Assembly: GCA_019916065.1 (NCBI GenBank)
Contig: CM034241.1
Location: 7,231,920 to 7,295,919, forward strand
DNA: 64,000 nucleotides
From: Vitellaria paradoxa
Taxonomy: Eukaryota; Streptophyta; Magnoliopsida; Ericales; Sapotaceae
Direction of reading: 5' to 3'
Part shown: piece after piece, positions 36,881 through 48,375 of the stretch
Position numbering within the stretch: position 1 is the first letter of the stretch
How the letters are laid out: every line of letters starts with the position of its first letter
Notes under the pieces: generated by a model
What the model saw: only the letters and a program-made list of their open reading frames with translations
The model's database searches: none
What the model was told of the DNA's origin: nothing
Translations under genes and position numbers: made by a program

Positions 36881-36930
36881 AGAGAGAGAGAGAGAGAGAG
36901 AGAGAGACACACACACGCGCGCGCGCGCAC
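36881..36930. repeat. Compound (AG)n(AC)n(GC)n microsatellite
   Basis: About 13 AG units pass directly into about 5 AC units and then about 7 GC units. The alternating purine-pyrimidine second half is a classic Z-DNA-forming sequence, and the AG part can form triplex DNA. Confidence 0.9.
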
Positions 36931-37211
36931 ATAGTGGCACTCCCCAGAGTGATTGAACAGTTCGTTTTGTTCTTGCAGCTCATAGCTGGGATGTGAAGCT
37001 ACCTGTCGCTAGCTTCATTACTCAGTAATAAAGGCGCATATAATTTGGGATGAGGTTGAATAATAAATAGTACATCTATAAAATTTTGCCACCTTTTACT
37101 TATGTTATTTGTGTTTCATCAAAATTTTAATGGGTTAATATTTTTCCTTTTTTAGCAATTGAATGTTAGAACTCTTTTGGGAATGGGGTAAAAATTATGA
37201 AAAATTTGCAA

Positions 37212-37530
37212 AAACAAAATTTGGTGATATTTAGTTTCTATTTCTATTTTTTTGTATGTTTTATATTTTAAAAATTCTAAAACATGAGAAATAGAAAAAA
37301 TATTTAGTTTGGCATTTTTTATTTTTTGTGTTTTAAGATTCTTTTTGTTTTGAGTAAAAAATGCTCAAAACGATTTTTAGTTATTTTATATTTTATGTGT
37401 AAAATTTATTTTTTATTTTTTAAAATAAATTTTAAAAACACGAGTGACTAAATGTGTTTTTAGTTATTTTTCTTGTTTTTAAAAATATAAAACAGAAAAT
37501 ATCTCTAAAATAGGTATATCAAATGGTTAC
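37212..37530. mobile_element. MITE copy of the 54646-54980 family
   Basis: The left arm 'ggtgatatttagtttctatt' and the centre with 'gagtaaaaaatgctcaaaac' and 'taaaacagaaaatatctc' follow the order of the 335-bp element at 54646. Its ends are more diverged and no target duplication is visible. Confidence 0.5.
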
Positions 37531-38100
37531 TTAATAATTAGTCTCAACCATAATATATTTAACCTCGTACCAAACATGATGTAATAAGGAAATTACGAAA
37601 CTTGAGGATTTGGAGTGGGGGAAAAAGGAATGAAAAGGGAATAGGAAAATAAAAGAAAAATAATATATAAAATTTTCAATATATGTCCTTGTTTAAATAG
37701 CTTACAAAATATAATAAACTAAAAGACATTAATTTATCAATAAATTAATTTTTCTAATTATTTTTAATTTTTTAAATTTCATACTTTTTTATTTCTTATT
37801 ACGAATTAAATAAGAAAGAGAAATTTAAATCCTTCTATATATACACTTCTTTCTTTTTTTTCTTATCAAATTCTTGATCCACGCTAAACCTAAATTCATA
37901 TCAAGAAGTTGTATGTGGCTTCTAAAACTATATATCTCCATTCATTTTATTATGTGCTATGTATACAAATTTTGTACCTTACGTTTTAGGTGCCTCGACG
38001 TACAAAAACAACCAATAAAGAAGCCAATCTGAGATTAACAAGTTTGGAAAAGAAAACAAAAAAACAAAAATTCACTTTGCGGGTTATCCATTTCACACTG

Positions 38101-38255
38101 AGGGTCCGTTTAATTTACTAAAAAATTGTTAAAAAAATTTTAAAAATTTTTAAAAATTATTTACTTTTTATCTTATTACACAAATTATAAACTTATAAAT
38201 TATCTTATTTTATCTTAATTTATCTATTTTTTTATCACTTCAAAAACACCTACTG
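38101..38255. mobile_element. Small MITE of the 'cgtttaatttactaaaaa' family
   Basis: It begins GGGTCCGTTTAATTTACT, then 'aaaaatttttaaaaattatt' and 'attacacaaattataaact'. The same order is found at 60254-60395 and, in reverse complement, at 58552-58672. Confidence 0.5.
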
Positions 38256-38928
38256 TGGTAGTAAAAAAGTTACAAGTTCTTGAAAAAAGGAATTACACTT
38301 TTTTTTTTACTAGAGATAGTCTGACATGTTCTCAGTAAAGAAAAAAAAAATGGCTGGAACGCAATCCATTGAGCTCTTTCCTTTTGGGGAGTTGTTGGTT
38401 TTGAATGAGAGCTACATGAAACAAACATCTTCACTGGTTCACTTCTAACGCCAAATTTAATTTCATTTTTTTTAAACTGCAAGAAAACTAACTTGAACTA
38501 CCCCGCAGAGTTGAATTTTTGCATGTTAACAATATATTTATGTGTATATATATATATATATATATATAGCCCCCTTTAGTGATAACAATGTAATAAGTAT
38601 ACTACCGAGAGAGTTTAAGTATTTTTTTAAAAACCATGATGTTTGCATGCAACCGCACCGACTACTGGAGTCCTTGATATTTACATTTAATGCCTAGTTT
38701 ATTTTAAGAAAATAGAATGAAAAAATAATGATAGTGAAGATGAAATGACAATGATAATAAATTTTATTTTATTTTTTAACTTAAATAAATTAAAATATTA
38801 ATTTCTTTCATTTAAATTCTTATCATTTTAATATCTATTTATTTTCTTTACAAATCTTTCATAAATATGTATATACATATATATATATATATATATTATT
38901 AAAACGAAAAAATGGGAGTGAGAATCAA

Positions 38929-40146
38929 GGGCGGACCTGAGAATTTTATTGAGTAGGGACAAAATTAAAGAAAAGTAAACATTACAAATTTTTCAAATAA
39001 CAAATAAAAGTTCATATTATTAAGCTAAATATGAATAATATGTGCAATAAAATATTAAATATTGAATTAGAATAAATCATAATTGTAAACACAAAATATC
39101 TTAGTTATTTTCAGAAGAGATGAGATTGAATTTTAATTCTTGAGATAAATTTATTACAATTTAAAAATGGAACTTTAACATATGTTAAATCAGGGACTTT
39201 AACATATGTTAAATTAGGGATAAATTTAGAAAATTATGTGTGAGTAGAAACTAATTATAAGACACATAAATGATTAGTGAGATTTCATGAAAGGAATAAA
39301 AAAAAGGTTTAATTGTCGTTGGAAAGAGAAAAAGAAAAAGATAGAGAGGGAAAAGGTCAAAGTTGGGTTACTCAACATTTTTTTGTTGTATTGGCTAAAT
39401 TAAATATAATTGCATTGGTATGTATTGGGATAAACTTTGTTTCTTTTAATAGATAAACACAATTGGTATTAAGTTATTTTTTTTTCTCAGTGGACACAAT
39501 TGGTATTGGGTTAATTTTTTTTTCTTTTCTTAGGTGGGCATAACTGAGCACAAAAGACAATATTAACAAAAAAAATAGTATAATTTTTTTTGAGGGTGAA
39601 CATGTGCCCGAGCTTATATTAGATCTAACTTACGTTAAAATTGTATCTTGATTGTGAGAGGATTAGGATTCAAAAAATAGAAAGAGAGGATGTAAAAAAT
39701 AAATAAATAAATAAAGATAAGTGTGCAATGAATTTGGTTGAAACTTTTGAGAGAGAGAGAGAGGGAAAAAATAATGATTGGGTGGATTGAGAGGCTGAAT
39801 GAGAGAAGGTAGATTGAGAGAGAAAAACGTTAGAGGAGATAAAATATATAGAGAGAGAGGGGGAGAGAGTAAATGAAAGATAAAAAAGTATGGATGTGTG
39901 GGATTGGTTTAGAAAGATAGTAAAAAAGGTACAAAAGTAGAAAAAATAAAATAACGTACAAAAACAACTTTTTAATTAATTTGATAACACCAAAAAAACT
40001 ATCAAACATATTTAAAGGAGTATTTTGTAGATTCAGCGGGGTATTTTATATATAAATAATAGAAAATTATAATATATATATATATATATTTTACACCCGG
40101 GCTCAGCGAGGGCATTTGCCCCTGGTCCCTCGCTCTTTAGGTCTGT
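38929..40146. mobile_element. Transposon-like segment with 'gggcggacctgag' ends
   Basis: The left side starts aaGGGCGGACCTGAGAATTT; the right side in reverse complement reads GGGACAGACCTAAAGAGCGAG and includes 'ggggcaaatgccc'. Such 'ggcggacc...gggcaa(t/a)tgccc' ends are common on plant non-autonomous DNA elements. Similar starts occur at 28588 and 59224. The 1.2-kb interior is AT- and GA-rich without coding potential and includes a duplicated 'gggactttaacatatgttaaat' near 39170-39225. Family and duplication are unresolved. Confidence 0.4.
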
Positions 40147-41116
40147 CCCAATAAGAATAGACATTAATTCCATCTTTTAGAAGAAAATGAATGAAAATGG
40201 AAGAATAGACTAAAATAACTGCTTCCGTTGTCCATAAATGTAACAAGGCAATAAAATAAGTAGGCCTAAAGATTGTACAAGACGACCCTCCGCCACCACA
40301 ATAAGGGCCGTCCCAAGTGTGAGTGCACAATTGAAATTTAAAGGATAGCAGTCACTATCCGGATTCAATATAGAGGAAAACGTGATGAGCAAATGGGCTA
40401 TCTGCGGGTGTACATATATATAAATATATATGTAAATCATCTAAATATTCCTGATAAAAAACGTAATGGATCTAGAGTATTAAGTTATCCACAACTAGAT
40501 TCAATTTCCTATAGCTAGCAATGCTCAAAAGAAATCTGACCTCAAACAGACAATGTTTATGCATTCGAAACATAAATAGCTTTTTTCTTATTGCTCCACC
40601 ATAAAACACTCTCCAACATTTTACTATGTTAATATATAGAAATTTTGTTAACTCAGGGAATGACAACAAGTGCATATTTATTCAAAAGAGGAGGCAAAGA
40701 TAAGTTCACAAATGAATGGGATGGAATGATCTAGCAAGCATTAAAAAGCAACACTTCCACCACTCCGCTTCCCATTACAACCCCACAGAAAGACACCCAG
40801 TTTTTTCCCTTAATTTCTACCTATTAGACCGATGAAATTGACACCAATGCCTATACATGAAACCCTAAACCCTCAATTAGCTACCTGCACAAACACACAT
40901 TAATTAGTCACAGCTCATATAATGAGAAGCACAGTCAAATGCCTTACCCTCCGACGAATTCAGTCACCTCCTCCTCTTCCATGACCTTAAATTACTTCTT
41001 GACAACTGAACACCGTGATTTTAAAAAGCAACTGATACTGGTACCTAATAATCTTAAAGAGCTTTGATTCAGGTACAATCGGTCACGTAGTTGCAGTAAT
41101 ACTAAATTTTTGTTAT

Positions 41117-41122
41117 TTTATT
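41117..41122 (-). terminator. Putative poly(A) signal of the PTL-like gene
   Basis: AATAAA on the - strand lies about 300 bp after the stop codon. This is a motif match only. Confidence 0.35.
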
Positions 41123-41418
41123 TTCGTTATGACCCTCTCTAGCTATTAAGTTATATTTGCGACTATTACGTCCTACCGTCATCGTTATTGAACAAAATAT
41201 AGACAAGAGAGAGGTTAACGTATCCCTGACATTAAATACAGACCGTTTGATTAAACTCCAATAATTTAAATGCATTCACACTACTTTAATTAAAAGGGTA
41301 GGAATGCACATGAACCATCGAATTTTAAACCAATTGTCTAAATTGCAAGTCTCGAACAAGCTATATTGTCAGCCCCCAAATCCCACAATGTGATGCACTT
41401 CTAACCTCATTGGTGACT

Positions 41419-43901
41419 CTATTCCTTGCTGAGCTTCATACCATAGTTCTCCCACAGGTTGACATTGCCACCGCCATCATCAGCTCCCACCAGGAGCCTG
41501 AAGCAGCTATCGTTTGGTGCAACTCTTGTACTAATCTCTGGCTCTGCCCCTTGTTCATTGATGTCCCAATAGTAGGCTCCTCCTCCTTGATTGTACACTG
41601 ATTCATTGTTGTGATGATGAAAGTGGCTACAGCTCTTCAAATCCTCTCTCCCTTTCTTATTATTCCACTCCTTTGTCTTCCTCAGATTGTTGCTGATTCG
41701 ATCCCACTTCTCCTTGCACACCAAAGCACTCCTATTGTACCCCAAGCAGCTCATCTTGGCCGCTATTTCCTCCCAAAGAGCCTCCTCCGAGCACCCACTC
41801 TCTTGGAATCTTGATGAGTCTGCGCTGCTGCTTCTCAATTCCATTAGCTTTGTGATCTCACACTCCGACCAGCCATCAGAAGCGTTGGTTATGCTCTCGC
41901 TCTCATTTTCGTTTTCAGGAGACGAATATCTCGCCTCTTTCCCTCGAATTAACTTCTTCAAGGCCTCCATTAGAGCCGAATCGCGAGCTTCCATCCACGC
42001 TCTCTCGTTAGCCCAGAACTTGCGGTCCCTTTCGATCCTCGCCGCCTCTTGATTCCTCCACTCTTCGTCTCTCGAAATCCTCTCTTGTTCCTTGCTTTCG
42101 AGAATCTTCATCATCCTCTCCAACCATTCCTCTTGTTTCTCCATTATCCTCCTCATCTGAGAGTCTATGAAGTCTCTTATCTTTGCCTTCCAACCCCTTC
42201 GCCTTTTCTTCTTCTTCTTCTTCTTCTTCTCGTCCGAATCATTTTCTGTCAGCAAAGCCTCATTAGTGTCAATCTCATCATCCGAGGAAGAAGTCCCCAT
42301 TTCGGAGGAGTTTGAGAGAGTGAGACTATCACAGAGTTTTGGGGCTTGGAAGGGTCCTAGGTTTGGTTGTCCGACATGGTTAATGTTGTTGTTTGTATTA
42401 TGGAATTGAAAATTATTTCCCATAAGGTGAGTTTCGGAGACTGATGATGAATTGGGATGGCTAGTATTATCTCCGTAGAGAGCTTCGAGCTGTCGAAAGA
42501 ATCTATAATGTTTTCCATCTTGTCTCCCAGCTTTGCCTTCCTTGGTCTTCTTGTAATACTTGTACAAGTTTTCAAACTTTTCTCTGCATTTTTTCCCACT
42601 CCTTTGATACCCATGTTCTTCTGACATTATCCTGCAAATAGATATGTAAACAAGGGTGTATACAATTAATATATATAATTTAAAATTGAATAAATAGAAT
42701 GCACCCAAGTGTAAATCATTTGCCTAGCTAGTGAGTTAATAGCTAATAAAAGCATCAAATGGGCACTTAATTAATTAAGCTTCAAAATTTTCAGTAATTC
42801 CCACCCAAAAAAAAAAAAAATTTCAAAAATCAACTTAAATGAAAGGTATTGTTGTCAAAAAGAAATAAGAGTCAGTGCAGTAAAACTATAAAAGATATCT
42901 CCTAATTTTGTCTCATAAAATTAGAAGAGAAAATTAAAACACCTGATCGAGACTTCATCTGGAACTTCACTGTGATGTCAGTCAAAATATATATATATAT
43001 ATATATAGTCAAAAGCCATTAGTTGCTTACAAGAAAACAACTGAAGAACACTCACTTGTATAGCAGTATGTGTCCAGCTCAAAAGCTCAATGGGTATTTC
43101 TCAAATCTATGATACCTCAATTCACCTCTCTCTCTCTCTCTCTCTCTCACTGTGTGTGTGTGTGTGAGCGTGTGTGTGTGTGTGGGGAAGGGATGAGGAT
43201 TGATGATGAATTAGTAAATAGCAAGCAGATAAAGATAGTGCCAAGCTTGGACTACACAGAGTGAACAACCAACTCACAATAGACCAGTGAGATGTACAAG
43301 CCAAGTCTAAGGTAACAGATTTGACAGAGAGATAGTTTCTCTTCCATATCAAAAAAATAAAAATAAAAAACAAAAACCCACAGGAGAGAGAGAGAGAGAG
43401 ACAGGGTTGAAGTAAGAAGTAGGTAGGTTATACATGCATATATGCCATGTACCTAGAGACTTCATCCCACAATGGACCCTTCTGATTAGCTTCCTTGAAC
43501 TTTGAATCAAGCCTGGATCTGATTTCAAGCAGTGTGAGGGTCTCTTGTCTGGGCCACCTTCCACTACCTCCGTCGCCTCCTCCAAGGCCGCCGCCGCCGC
43601 AGCCATCACCACCCTCCATCTCCATCCCACTGACTACACTAGTAGTTGAAGCACCTGTCAAACTGCCGGCGGCGGCGGTTGTGCAACCAGAGCGGAACTC
43701 GAAATGATGACCACGAGGCACCATGCCTGCTCCCACCTGATGATGACCCACCATGACCATCTCATAGTGATGCTGGGGTTGGTTCAGATTCCGGTGCCCG
43801 GAGGAGAAGAGGTCTCCCGGCGGTGGAATAGTCGGAAAAGGGGGCCTGCCGTTCACGTACTGCCTGAGATCGGCCATACCGTACTGTTCCTCCAGTTCCA
43901 T
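41419..43901 (-). CDS. PTL: PETAL LOSS-like trihelix (GT-2 type) transcription factor
   Basis: Two exons on - (43901-43453 and 42631-41419) join across an 821-bp GT..AG intron inside the first trihelix, splitting the Arg codon of WDEVSR|IMSEEHGY in phase 2; the product is 553 residues. The N-terminus MELEEQYGMADLRQYV resembles PTL orthologues. A Gly-rich linker leads to trihelix 1 (about 114-203; RWPRQETLTLLEIRSRLD, then HYRFFRQLEALYG). A Lys/Arg nuclear signal is at 285-300, followed by a long charged central helix (about 300-385). Trihelix 2 is at about 402-480 (W404, ALWEEIAAKM, NRSALVCKEKWDRI). Two trihelix domains flanking a central helix define the GT-2/PTL class. In Arabidopsis PTL is nuclear and represses growth between sepals, guiding petal initiation and orientation. 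The intron contains (CT)n and (TG)n repeats at 43125-43184. Confidence 0.94.
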
Positions 43902-43963
43902 GGATTTGTAGACTGTGAAGAGCTGCTTCGAGAGAGAACGAAGAGAAGTTTGGAGAGAGAAAG

Positions 43964-43967
<4 letters not shown>

Positions 43968-43995
<28 letters not shown>
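43968..43995 (-). promoter_or_regulatory. (GA/CT)n tract in the 5' leader of the PTL-like gene
   Basis: A (CT)n tract on the coding strand sits 67-94 bp upstream of the ATG. CT-rich microsatellites in plant 5' leaders are common and can act as Y-patch or GAGA-binding sites; GAGA-binding BPC proteins regulate floral genes. Function here is inference. Confidence 0.4.
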
Positions 43996-43997
<2 letters not shown>

Positions 43998-44181
43998 GCA
44001 ACGGTGAAAGGAGCGGCGGACCCGGATCGTGTCGTCGAAGAAAAAGGGTTTGAATTTATGCAGAGGACAATGGACCCATGTCTCTACTGTTTCAAGCTGT
44101 AGATAGCTTTGTTGCTCTCAGTCTTTACCGTACTCCCACAAGGCAGCGATGATATACAAATAGAAACCCTACATTGTATTG

Positions 44182-44191
44182 TTTATATATA
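44182..44191 (-). promoter_or_regulatory. Putative TATA box of the PTL-like gene
   Basis: TATATATAAA on - lies about 280 bp upstream of the ATG, with a (CT)-rich presumed leader between. It is the best TATA match in the upstream region, but it is unproven. Confidence 0.5.
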
Positions 44192-44367
44192 CGAGCAATT
44201 ATTCGTATACGGAGGTTCAGAAATATAATTTGGTACGTAAATAATTTAAATTTAAATTTATAAAATAAATTTACATAAAAAAGTATAAAAATAACCTATA
44301 AAAATAAAAATCATTATTTAGAAGAGATTAAGATATACAATTTTATTATTTATTACAAATATTATCA

Positions 44368-44727
44368 CATTTTTTAAAATATTAATTTAAAATATTTTAT
44401 ATAAAAAGTATTCATAAAAATATGAGATGAGTAAAAGAAAAAGAAAAATAATCTGGATTATTTAACAAATTCAACAGTTGAAAATATTTCAAATTTAAAA
44501 TTTTAAACTTCCTTAGTATATAAATAACATAGAGAGTAAAAGTATATGTTGCATTTTTTAAAATATTAATTTAAAATTTTTTTATATAAAAAGTACTAAA
44601 AAATATGCAAAGAGCGAGAGAAAAAGAAAAATAATCCTAACTATTTAGCAAATTTAACAGTTAAAAATATCTTAAATTTAAAATTTTAAACTTCCTTATT
44701 ATATAAATGACACATAGTGTAAAAGTG
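44368..44727. repeat. Tandem duplication of a unit of about 180 bp
   Basis: Two adjacent copies share, in order, 'cattttttaaaatattaatt', 'gaaaaagaaaaataatc', 'aaatttaaaattttaaactt' and 'ccttagtatataaat' or variants. Copy 1 runs from about 44368 and copy 2 from about 44552. It lies in AT-rich DNA upstream of the PTL-like gene; 44200-45200 otherwise shows no gene. Confidence 0.7.
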
Positions 44728-45208
44728 TATTAATTTAAAATTTAAGTTTTAAGTACATTAAAATTGAAATTTTAATTTAAATCTTTATTTTTAATAAAAT
44801 TTTAAAAAATTTAAAATTTAAATATATTTTTTAAAGAAAGAAATTTGACTTTTTCTAATAAGTATCCGCGCATTATTTAATAATAATAGATAATAGAAGT
44901 AAAATATAATATATGTATCTATAATTTTGTAAAATATAATATATATATATATATATAATATGTATATATAAATTTACAAAATATAATATATATTTATTTG
45001 AATTTCAAATTTCAAATTCAAAGTATGTATTTTATTATAAAGATATGTAATAAGTGACGATGTAGTAAAGATTTAGTGATGATTAGGATAAGTGTCAAAT
45101 CAAAAGATATGTTTTATTATATAGATATTTTTAAATAGTAGTCTTATTTAAAAAAACTTGTCACACACTAGTGTATTTGACTTACTAGAGTATTGTAAGT
45201 AAAATTAA

Positions 45209-46343
45209 AGTTATAGTTGGTACATGAGAATAGAATGAAATCTACTTTTACTTTAACCTATTGTCATGCTTAGTATTAAAAAATTAAGTTAGAATACTAT
45301 TTCATGGGAATAGTCATTCTAACATTATGTGAGAAAAATATTCAACAATTTAACTAATGGAATAACCATTCTATTACAATCAAAATTTGATCTAAAAACT
45401 ACAAAAATAAAAATAAGAAACAAGCAACTAATTTCTAATAAAAAATTTTTCTCAATTACTCCATTGCGTTGTAAAATGATCATTTTACCCATTGACCTTA
45501 TTTTCGAACTAGATTCGAACTTAGGCTGTAAAATGATTGTTTTACCCTTAGATCTTTTTTTTTTTAATTCATATTTTGGGTTTCAAAAAGGCTTATAAAT
45601 ATATTCTTTCATATTATTTAATAATTAAGCAAATTTTGATTCAATCTAAACTCAGATTTAAAATGACCATTTTACCAGTAGCTTTATTTTTTGTCCAAAT
45701 TTACATTTTCCCAAAAGGTTAAAAAATATTTATTGATATGTTTTTTGATAACTAATAAAATTTTATCTCAATCTGAACTCAAATTATAAAATGATGATTT
45801 TATCCCTAGTTCATTTTTGGTCCATATTTGCATTCTAAGCAATCCAAAAGACCCAAAAAAAAAAAAAAAAAAAATCCTTAACATTTTCTTCATAATTAAA
45901 CAAATTTCAGTCTGATCAGAATTCAGACTATAATAGCTATTTTGCCCTTAGACTTATTTTTAGGCCAATTTTGTATTTTAGATATCTTAAAATATTAAAA
46001 AATATTTATTGACATGTTTCTTAATAGTTAAAAAAATTTTGACCCAAATTGAACTCGAGTTATAAAATGATTGTTTTACCTCTAGGCATTTTTTTTATTC
46101 AAATTTGTGCCCCGAAAATAAAACTTATTTTTATAGTTTTTAAAAAATTAATGTTAGTAATTTTTTTTATATTTCATCTTATTTCATTATATTTAAAATA
46201 TGTAATCAAATTATGAAAATTTGAATGTCTATTCCGTTTTTATTATTTTCATATTGACAACCAAACAAAGGAATGTAACCGTATTCCATTCCCACCTCTT
46301 ATTCCATTCTACTCTATTCTATTCTCACATGCTAAATATAACC
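45209..46343 (-). mobile_element. PIF/Harbinger-like element with internal minisatellite, locus 2
   Basis: The left end AGTTATAGTTGGTACATGAG and the right end (reverse complement GGTTATATTTAGCATGTGAG) are inverted repeats, flanked by TAA (45206-45208, 46344-46346). The interior is the reverse complement of the units at locus 1: 'taaaatgatcattttaccc' marks near 45478, 45530, 45658, 45788, 45930 and 46063, mostly 128-142 bp apart. At 1135 bp it is close to locus 1 once that copy's LINE is removed. It is non-coding. Confidence 0.75.
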
Positions 46344-46799
46344 TAAAAGCCTTGCTCCCGAACTCACACAATAATATACTAGATTTTCTCAGCAGTAATA
46401 GGGTAAGAATACTTTTTTTTTTTCTTAAAAAAAGAAATTGAATACTAATCAATATAAAAAACTTCAAGTAGAATTTAAAAAAAATAAAAACATACAAAAA
46501 TAAAATTTCTGGTAAAATTTTGGACTTAGAGAAGCCAATTTATGATTTGACTTTGAGTTTTATGCTTTTGAAAGGTGCATCCCAACAATGCACCCTAAGT
46601 AGATGCAACACCATTTTTTCACACATTATTTAACTCATCAATTAGTGGTCACATATAAATATCAATGTTTCGCCTTGGCACACTTGGTCTTGGAGTGAGG
46701 ACATCATGCAAAATTATTGTTTCATACATTTCCACGATAGCAAGTTACATGGTATAAATATGATAGGCTATATATATTCTATATGAATTGCTTATGTTT

Positions 46800-48375
46800 T
46801 CAAAAAAATTAAGCCCATCGGAGGTTAGGCCTAGCCTTTATTTCTTAATTCACTAAAAAATTGAGGACGTATCCTATCAAAATTCTTCTATTCATCACCA
46901 TTAACGGGATGCCTCGACATCCCACCATTGCTTCCTTTTATGCCATTTTATATCTAAAGCTATTTTTCTTGATTTGTATAATCTTTTCAGTCTTGGTGTA
47001 ATTGGAAAGTATCATAACACTTTGTAAGCAATTTTCTTACCCTTTCCATTATGTGGCTCGTATATAGGCATCTTACATATTGGACATTTATCTAGACTCA
47101 CATTATTCTTCCAAGAAAGTATGCAAGTATAATTATAAATATTAACACACTCATATCCCAAGCCCAAATCATGAACAATTTTTAACCTTGGCAAGACTCC
47201 ACAAAACCCTTTCATCATATTTAGGTAAAATTTTTTTAAGGGTAAAGTACAAAAATTACCCCTACACTTTACTTTCGGTCTCATTTTAGTCATACTAGTT
47301 TCAATTGTAATAGTCAAATTCCCGCACTTTCGGTCAGGCAGCAATGTAATACTTCCATCTGCAGCTCGTTAATTGCATCCGTTAGGGTGAGTATAAAACT
47401 GTCATCTTTCTAAAAATTTTTTCTTTAACTTTTTTTTACCGTTTCTCATTTTTTGGTGACTTTTCGGTGTAGTCTGGCCCTTTCTGATGATGCCACCAGA
47501 TCCTATGCTCGCGGGCCTTTTTCCTTCAATCTCAGGTGGTTGAGCTTAATTTTTTGGTGACCTAACAACTATTATAGTTGCTGAAGAACCCCCAGATCCG
47601 CCGCCCAACATTCTGGATGATGTGGATGAAACTTCTAGCTATGTTTTAACCATTTCTGATTTTTTCATGGTGAGTCTTGCACTCTCCCATGTGAATATTG
47701 ATTTGGCCACTTGTTCTCTTTCTCCAATTGCAACTTAAGCAAACCTTAAATCCAATCTCTCTGCTGCTAAAGAAGCTAGAATTCCTCTTAGATTGGTCTA
47801 TTCCCATTCGAATCAAGATGAAATTCCTTTCTATTTCACTGATTTCAATTGAATTTCTTCATTGATTCATGCTAAGGTCGAGTAAATGCTCTCTATTTTT
47901 GTACAATCGGCATTGAGAAATAATCTCCAAAGTGCCAGCGTTATTCTGGTGAATTCTTGAGTAGATTTGGCCACCAAAAACCCTCCATTTGCCTTTAAAG
48001 CTTTTTCCTTATCCCCCTATTCTTCGGTAGTTTTGGAGACTTCGGCAATGGTGGCAGTGCTGCCATAGTAGTTGGCCGATAGCCTCATAGTTCTTTGGTC
48101 GCCACCCACTTTCTCTTAAACCCCAATCCTATGGGAAAATGATGGCTTTAGTCTCACCCTAACAGTTGCAATTAATGCGTAGGAGACGGAACGACGACAT
48201 TGTTGCTTGATCAGAAGCATGGGGATTTAACTGTTACAAGTGAGACCGAGGGTAAAGTGAAAGGGTGATTTTTATATATTTACCATTTTCTTTTGTTTTT
48301 TTTTGATAGTTATATTTACCATTTTCTTTAACATCTTAAGTAAATGGTCCATAGACTTGTTGTCCACATGTCATA
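46800..48375 (-). pseudogene. CACTA (En/Spm) TNP2-like transposase fragment, split by a MULE-like element
   Basis: Read on -, the pieces follow the TNP2 order. NKSMDHLLKMLKKM lies right of the insertion (about 48310-48375). Left of it come LGLGYECVNIYNYTCILSW, LDKCPICKMPIYEP with a zinc-binding-like CPIC, then KVL-stop-YFPITPRLKRL, and finally FDRIRPQFFSELRN and GLTSDG near 46810. A TGA replaces an Arg codon at 47009-47011 and there are frameshifts. The MULE-like element at 47241-48284 sits inside the coding part. The transposase is dead. Confidence 0.75.
47241..48284. mobile_element. MULE-like element with inverted arms of about 155 bp
   Basis: The left arm starts GGTAAAGTACAAAAATTACC. The right arm in reverse complement starts GGTAAATATATAAAAATCAC. 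Both continue with matching blocks: 'cactttac...tcggtctca', 'gcaacaatgt' types, 'gcattaattgca', 'gttagggtgag'. Long terminal inverted repeats of this kind are typical of Mutator-like elements. The core of about 730 bp is less AT-rich and could be captured sequence. A 9-bp target duplication is not evident. A 17-bp direct repeat (atatttaccattttctt at 48276 and 48312) spans its right edge. Confidence 0.6.

Larger units (their letters stand above)
34450..38925. other. Intergenic region between the lectin gene and a transposon
   Basis: No convincing gene. It includes unique-looking, less AT-rich stretches (about 35200-35900 and 36360-36660) whose frames match nothing I know. There is a short imperfect duplication, 'aaggaactgcacaggctaggggagc' near 36428 and again near 36461. 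A compound microsatellite and MITE copies (37212-37530, 38101-38255) are listed separately. Confidence 0.5.

Noticed and set aside
42008..42315. Other-frame open stretches over the PTL central region
   Set aside because: They are by-products of the Lys/Glu-rich coding region in the correct frame.
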